A stretch of DNA of 9,341 bases from Legionella longbeachae (GTDB taxonomy: Bacteria > Pseudomonadota > Gammaproteobacteria > Legionellales > Legionellaceae). Numbering within the stretch: position 1 is the first letter of the stretch; each line of letters begins with the position of its first letter. Location of the stretch: assembly GCA_016191305.1 (NCBI GenBank), contig JACPOX010000048.1, positions 1 to 9,341 of the forward strand. Direction: 5' to 3'. Both the position numbers and the translations under genes were made by a program. This document shows, piece by piece, positions 6,382 to 9,341 of this stretch. The notes under the pieces are model-generated. The model searched no databases, was not told the origin of the DNA, and saw only the letters and a list, made by a program, of their open reading frames with translations.

Positions 6382-7383
6382 ATGAACAAAATAGTTGGTT
6401 CTATACTCTTTTTAAGTACATTTTCTTCATGGGCTATTACGCGTGGCATCAATTACGATCCCGCGCACAGCAAAGTCTACACGGATGCCCAAATCCAAAA
6501 TAATATCCAAACTATGAAAAATGAAATGACAAAAGACTTTCAGACTGCTAAAAAAAACGGATTTACCATTATTAAAACATTTTATTCAATAGTCTCTACC
6601 GTAAATGGGCAAAGCACTGCCACAATGGCAGACATAGCTTGTCCTCTGGGAGTTCAATTAATGTTAGGCGTTTATGAGTTCGACCCGAACACAGATCATT
6701 GCTCCACTTGGTGTGATACGGCTAGAGCCCAACAAGTCAGTGCAGCTATTGCCAGTGTCAATAAATACAACGCGAATGGCGGAAATTGTATTATTGGGAT
6801 TGCCGTAGGAAATGAAGATATTTACAACTGGAATTTTACAGTACCCAATAACCTGGTGCAAAGCCATATTTCTGCAGATATTACCACCATTAAAAACGGT
6901 TTACTTTATTCTGTGCCGGTTTCTACAGCACAACAAGACGGTGCTCTTTTGATGCTTGCCAAGTCTCCAGCCTCTACTTATGACCCCTATGGGATCATAC
7001 CTAAATTAGATTTTGTAGGCGCCAATATATATCCTTATTGGTCACCAGAACAACCTAATTTCCCAGAGCCATCAGAAACTCAGTTCTATAACAGATTGAA
7101 TGCTGTTATAGCAGCATATACTCAAACAGTGGTAGTCACTGAAGAAGGATGGCCTAGTCAGTATAACGCCGGACAAAATCCACATGCCACGTTGCCTAAT
7201 CAAAAAGCTTATTACACTTGGTGGAAAAATAGAGCTACTGGGGCCAATGGTACGATTATTGATACCTTTGATTCCTATTATTTCGCTTTATACGATAAAC
7301 AACCTCTTAACGGGGATGCAAATAACTTCTTTGGATTATGTACTTACAATAGAGGAAACAAAATACTTACAGCATGTAATTAA
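6382..7383 (+). CDS. Secreted glycoside hydrolase family 17 protein (1,3-beta-glucanase-like)
   Basis: A 333-residue exported enzyme predicted to cleave 1,3-beta-glucans. MNKIVGSILFLSTFSSWA is a signal peptide with likely cleavage after Ala18. The GH17 barrel follows: RGINYDPAHSKVY (21-33), KTFYS, LMLGVYEFD (93-101), IGIAVGNEDIYNWN with the predicted acid/base Glu145, FVGANIYPYW (211-220) and VVVTEEGWPSQ with the predicted nucleophile Glu254. The last fits the family signature [STAG]-E-x-G-W-P-[STN], except that the residue after the nucleophile is Glu rather than a small residue. Cys87, Cys107, Cys111, Cys136, Cys320 and Cys332 suggest disulphides, consistent with export. The start at 6382 is preferred because TGGAG (6371-6375) lies 6 bases upstream and the signal peptide begins there; an earlier ATG at 6322 only adds 20 residues before it. 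GH17 is best known from fungi, oomycetes and plants, so transfer from a eukaryote is possible but unproven. Confidence 0.88.
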   Translation: MNKIVGSILFLSTFSSWAITRGINYDPAHSKVYTDAQIQNNIQTMKNEMTKDFQTAKKNGFTIIKTFYSIVSTVNGQSTATMADIACPLGVQLMLGVYEFDPNTDHCSTWCDTARAQQVSAAIASVNKYNANGGNCIIGIAVGNEDIYNWNFTVPNNLVQSHISADITTIKNGLLYSVPVSTAQQDGALLMLAKSPASTYDPYGIIPKLDFVGANIYPYWSPEQPNFPEPSETQFYNRLNAVIAAYTQTVVVTEEGWPSQYNAGQNPHATLPNQKAYYTWWKNRATGANGTIIDTFDSYYFALYDKQPLNGDANNFFGLCTYNRGNKILTACN

Positions 7384-7455
7384 AAATTATCAAACAGACA
7401 GTAAATCCAGAATTAAACTCAGTGTCGATGTATGAAAAAATCCTTTACTTCTACC

Positions 7456-7524
7456 TTCCGCAGTTTATCGCCGTTGTTGCAGATTTTATAATCTGCAACA
7501 ACGGCATTCTTAAATTCGGCAGTT
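7456..7524. repeat. Imperfect 10-bp direct repeats flanking the long hairpin
   Basis: TTCCGCAGTT (7456-7465) and TTCGGCAGTT (7515-7524) match at nine of ten positions and flank the 36-base hairpin almost symmetrically (4 and 9 bases away). They could be remnants of a small inserted element with target duplications, or chance. No transposase or known element ends are seen. Confidence 0.25.
7470..7505. terminator. Perfect 16-bp-arm hairpin, possible bidirectional terminator
   Basis: GCCGTTGTTGCAGATT (7470-7485) and its exact reverse complement (7490-7505) enclose the four-base loop TTAT. It lies 86 bases after the GH17 stop on the + strand and 4 bases beyond the stop of the putative - strand gene, so it could end transcription from both sides. 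The T-tract is poor on both strands (ATTCTT on +, GATAAACTG on -), which is atypical for an intrinsic terminator of this strength. An RNA-stabilising structure or part of a small repeat element are the alternatives. Apart from this, 7384-7509 shows no gene. Confidence 0.55.
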
Positions 7525-7710
7525 GAATGGTATAGCATTGTAAAGTGAAAATAAATCTCGCATGAAGGATAAGACTAAATTTAAACCATAAATCACAAAA
7601 ACCGCATAATAAATAAACAACCAAACTGGCAGAAAAGGAAAATTAATAATACACTTTAGAATATGTGCGTCACTTTCTTTCGATTTGGACGACATTAGTG
7701 GAAAGTGCAT
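7510..7710 (-). CDS. Putative small membrane protein
   Basis: A 66-residue frame on the - strand in an otherwise empty gap; I do not recognise the family. It has a charged start (MSSKSKESDAHILK), a long hydrophobic stretch (about residues 21-49, from IINFPFLPVWLF to LNLVLSFM) that could form one long or two short membrane segments, then RDLFSLYNAIPFN. The clustering of charged residues outside the hydrophobic part looks like a real membrane protein rather than random AT-rich sequence, and the long hairpin begins 4 bases past its stop. Against it, neither the ATG at 7710 nor the one at 7695 (which would give 61 residues) has a ribosome binding site, and no promoter is clear. It would be convergent with the GH17 gene and divergent from the next gene, with only 30-45 bases between starts. 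Confidence 0.35.
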   Translation of the reverse strand: MHFPLMSSKSKESDAHILKCIINFPFLPVWLFIYYAVFVIYGLNLVLSFMRDLFSLYNAIPFNCRI

Positions 7711-7740
7711 TTTTTTCTAATAGCTCATTTTGGGAAAGAA

Positions 7741-8751
7741 ATGAATAAATTAACGGTTAAAGAAATAGCTCATTTACAAATAATCTGTGACCTTTCTAAG
7801 AAAGACCAAGCCTTTATCTGCCCTTTTCTCGAGCGTCGTTATTATAAGCCAAATGAATTGATTGTGTTGCAAGGCACTTGCGGAAGTGATTTATATTTAT
7901 TAAAAGAGGGCATCGTTTCCGTGCTTGTTGCTATGCCTGGTAATGCACCACTAGAGATTTCTCAGTTAGAGAAAGGAAAATTATTTGGAGAGGTTTCTTT
8001 TTTTTCTCATACCTTAATCACCGCGACACTTATTGCTAGGACAGATTGTGAATGTGTGATTTTATCCAGTGATTCCTTTACCATGCTGAAAATAGGGTTT
8101 CCTGAAACAGCGTATAACATAGAGCAGGCCACGTTAAAACAAACTGCAGATAAAATATATTCCAATTTACAAGTCCTCAGCGGGTTGTTTGCTACCGTAC
8201 CAGAACATTTTCATCAACGGCCAAATCATGCTGAAGATTTACCAAATCCCAATGCAACCTGTCGTGATTTATCCTTGCAAGATATTGATAAAGCATTGTT
8301 ATCTAATTTAAATTTTTTTCAACGGCTCTCCAACAATCAAACTGCTTTTCTTCTCCATCGAATATTAATAAAAGACTACGACAAAGGCTATGTTTTTCAA
8401 AACAAGAAGCAGCCCCTCAAGCGCATAGCAATTATTTACTCAGGAGCAGTGATGTTGTTTCTTAAAAAAGAGGATACGCTGCAGAAATCGATTGCTGTGT
8501 TAGGTACCGGGGAGCTTTTTCTACCTGCTTTTTCACGAGAATGCTTTAGACAACTTAATCAGTATGTTACCTGCGAAAAAACGATTCTTTTAGAGTTAGA
8601 TTATGCTTATTATGAACAGCTTCATAAAGAGAACCCAGCTGTCTTTTATGAGATAAGTCATGCAATTTGCAATATGAAGACCGGCGCAGTCTATCATGGT
8701 AATCGACAATTTGTAAGACTAAAGACCGAATACCATGGATTAATGAAGTGA
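7741..8751 (+). CDS. Cyclic nucleotide-binding domain protein with a second, degenerate domain
   Basis: A 336-residue, probably cytoplasmic protein. Residues of about 15-125 form a CRP-like cyclic-nucleotide-binding fold: YYKPNELIVLQGTCGSDLYLLKEGIVSV, then the phosphate-binding cassette FGEVSFFSHTLITATLIA (82-99). Glu84 is kept, but the Arg expected two residues before AT is Ile93, so cAMP binding in the usual way is doubtful. Residues of about 185-310 (FFQRLSNNQ, KDYDKGYVFQ, IAIIYSGAVMLFL, LGTGELFLPAF) look like a second, more degenerate copy. No helix-turn-helix follows, so it is not a CRP-type transcription factor; a regulatory or sensor role is inferred. The start at 7741 is chosen for GGGAAAG just upstream; an ATG at 7705 would add MHFFLIAHFGKE. 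The stop lies 9 bases before the amidotransferase start, so the two genes are probably cotranscribed and may act together. Confidence 0.8.
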   Translation: MNKLTVKEIAHLQIICDLSKKDQAFICPFLERRYYKPNELIVLQGTCGSDLYLLKEGIVSVLVAMPGNAPLEISQLEKGKLFGEVSFFSHTLITATLIARTDCECVILSSDSFTMLKIGFPETAYNIEQATLKQTADKIYSNLQVLSGLFATVPEHFHQRPNHAEDLPNPNATCRDLSLQDIDKALLSNLNFFQRLSNNQTAFLLHRILIKDYDKGYVFQNKKQPLKRIAIIYSGAVMLFLKKEDTLQKSIAVLGTGELFLPAFSRECFRQLNQYVTCEKTILLELDYAYYEQLHKENPAVFYEISHAICNMKTGAVYHGNRQFVRLKTEYHGLMK

Positions 8752-8760
8752 GAACGCATT

Positions 8761-9341
8761 ATGTGTAGAGTCTTATTATATTTAGGAAAACAAGAAGTAG
8801 CCATTTATGATTTATTATATGGCCCTAATAATTCTTTGGCGCATCAAAGTTATGCTCCACGGCTCATGCATCACATCCAAAATTTAGCAGGCTTAGGATT
8901 TTGTGCTTGGTCAAAACATTCTCATGATCCTCATTTACCCTTCTACTATAAAACAATCCAATTGCCTTTTTTTGATAAGAACCTATATCGATTATCTAAA
9001 AAAATAACCAGCAATTGCGTGTTAGCTCATATTCGTGGCGTGGCTTATAGCACCAATGAGGTAGTTTCTGAACAAAATGTACACCCTTATAAATTGGATA
9101 ACACCCAATTAGCTTTAGCCCATAATGGCAGTTTAGCTGGCATGCCAAAGATGAAAGCTGTACTGAGCTCTCTAATCAAACCGGATGTGTTTAAAAACAT
9201 TCGCGGAACAACTGATAGTGAATGGATTTATGCGGTTTTTTTGTCGCAAATAGAAGACTATACAGCCCATGTCTCCTTGGAGGAAGCAACAGAGGCCCTG
9301 ATGAAAACACTCATTATTTTACGCCAAACACGTATTAAATG
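8761..9341 (+). CDS. Class II glutamine amidotransferase (YafJ-like), 5' part
   Basis: The frame is open from the ATG at 8761 to the window end: 193 residues plus two bases, with no stop, so the gene is cut by the window edge. It begins MCRVLLYLG: after removal of Met1, Cys2 would be the N-terminal nucleophile of an Ntn-type glutaminase. Other class II motifs are CVLAHIRGVAYST (with Arg-Gly), NVHPYK, LALAHNGSLAGM (His-Asn-Gly-Ser) and GTTDSEWIYAVFL (Thr-Asp-Ser-Glu). This order matches the YafJ/EgtC/DUF4278-like stand-alone amidotransferases, which release ammonia from glutamine for an acceptor that is unknown here. No separate acceptor-synthase domain is visible in the part present. The ribosome binding site is weak (GAAGTGAG, overlapping the upstream stop), which suggests translational coupling to the cyclic-nucleotide-domain gene. 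Confidence 0.88.
   Translation, partial: MCRVLLYLGKQEVAIYDLLYGPNNSLAHQSYAPRLMHHIQNLAGLGFCAWSKHSHDPHLPFYYKTIQLPFFDKNLYRLSKKITSNCVLAHIRGVAYSTNEVVSEQNVHPYKLDNTQLALAHNGSLAGMPKMKAVLSSLIKPDVFKNIRGTTDSEWIYAVFLSQIEDYTAHVSLEEATEALMKTLIILRQTRIK

Noticed and set aside
7184..7435. 83-codon frame overlapping the end of the GH17 gene
   Set aside because: It is mostly a shifted reading of GH17 codons with no ribosome binding site or domain.
1..9341. tRNA or rRNA genes, CRISPR arrays, insertion sequences or prophage genes
   Set aside because: Reading the gaps on both strands showed no cloverleaf, no spaced direct-repeat array and no transposase or phage gene.

Overview
The window looks like a chromosomal segment from a low-GC gammaproteobacterium, most likely a Legionella species or a close relative. 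The basis is the AT-rich codon use, the Legionella-like SmpB and TrhO sequences, and an exported barrel-type protein whose predicted mature N-terminus begins GTM, as many Legionella outer-membrane proteins do from memory. No database search was possible, so the genus is an inference. All confidently called genes lie on the + strand; one small putative membrane protein may lie on the - strand.

Housekeeping half (1-3950). The 3' part of trhO (tRNA U34 hydroxylase) is followed closely by smpB (trans-translation) and bcp (peroxiredoxin), whose start overlaps the smpB stop as TAATG. A plausible sigma-70 promoter then precedes a second unit: a PIN-PhoH ATPase gene and, 21 bases later, a GMP reductase gene (guaC type). 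Two genes here carry oddities. SmpB lacks about 25 residues from the middle of its beta-barrel, apparently by a clean 75-base in-frame deletion. Bcp keeps its peroxidatic Cys but lacks both usual resolving-Cys positions.

Exported-protein half (about 3951-7383). Three successive genes encode proteins with signal peptides: a barrel-type outer-membrane protein, a protein with six repeats of about 51 residues that each hold a Cys pair (probably a disulphide-stapled beta-propeller), and a GH17 endo-1,3-beta-glucanase-like enzyme. Each has its own ribosome binding site and is separated from its neighbours by non-coding sequence with candidate regulatory structures. This looks like a surface or secreted accessory region, possibly aimed at glucan-containing walls of protists, fungi or algae; that last step is inference.

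Right end (7384-9341). A perfect 16-bp-arm hairpin sits between the GH17 gene and a putative convergent small membrane-protein gene. Then comes a two-gene unit, 9 bases apart: a protein with one recognisable and one degenerate cyclic-nucleotide-binding domain but no DNA-binding domain, and a class II glutamine amidotransferase that runs off the window end. The pair is the best candidate for an uncharacterised system. No RNA genes, insertion sequences or CRISPR arrays were seen.
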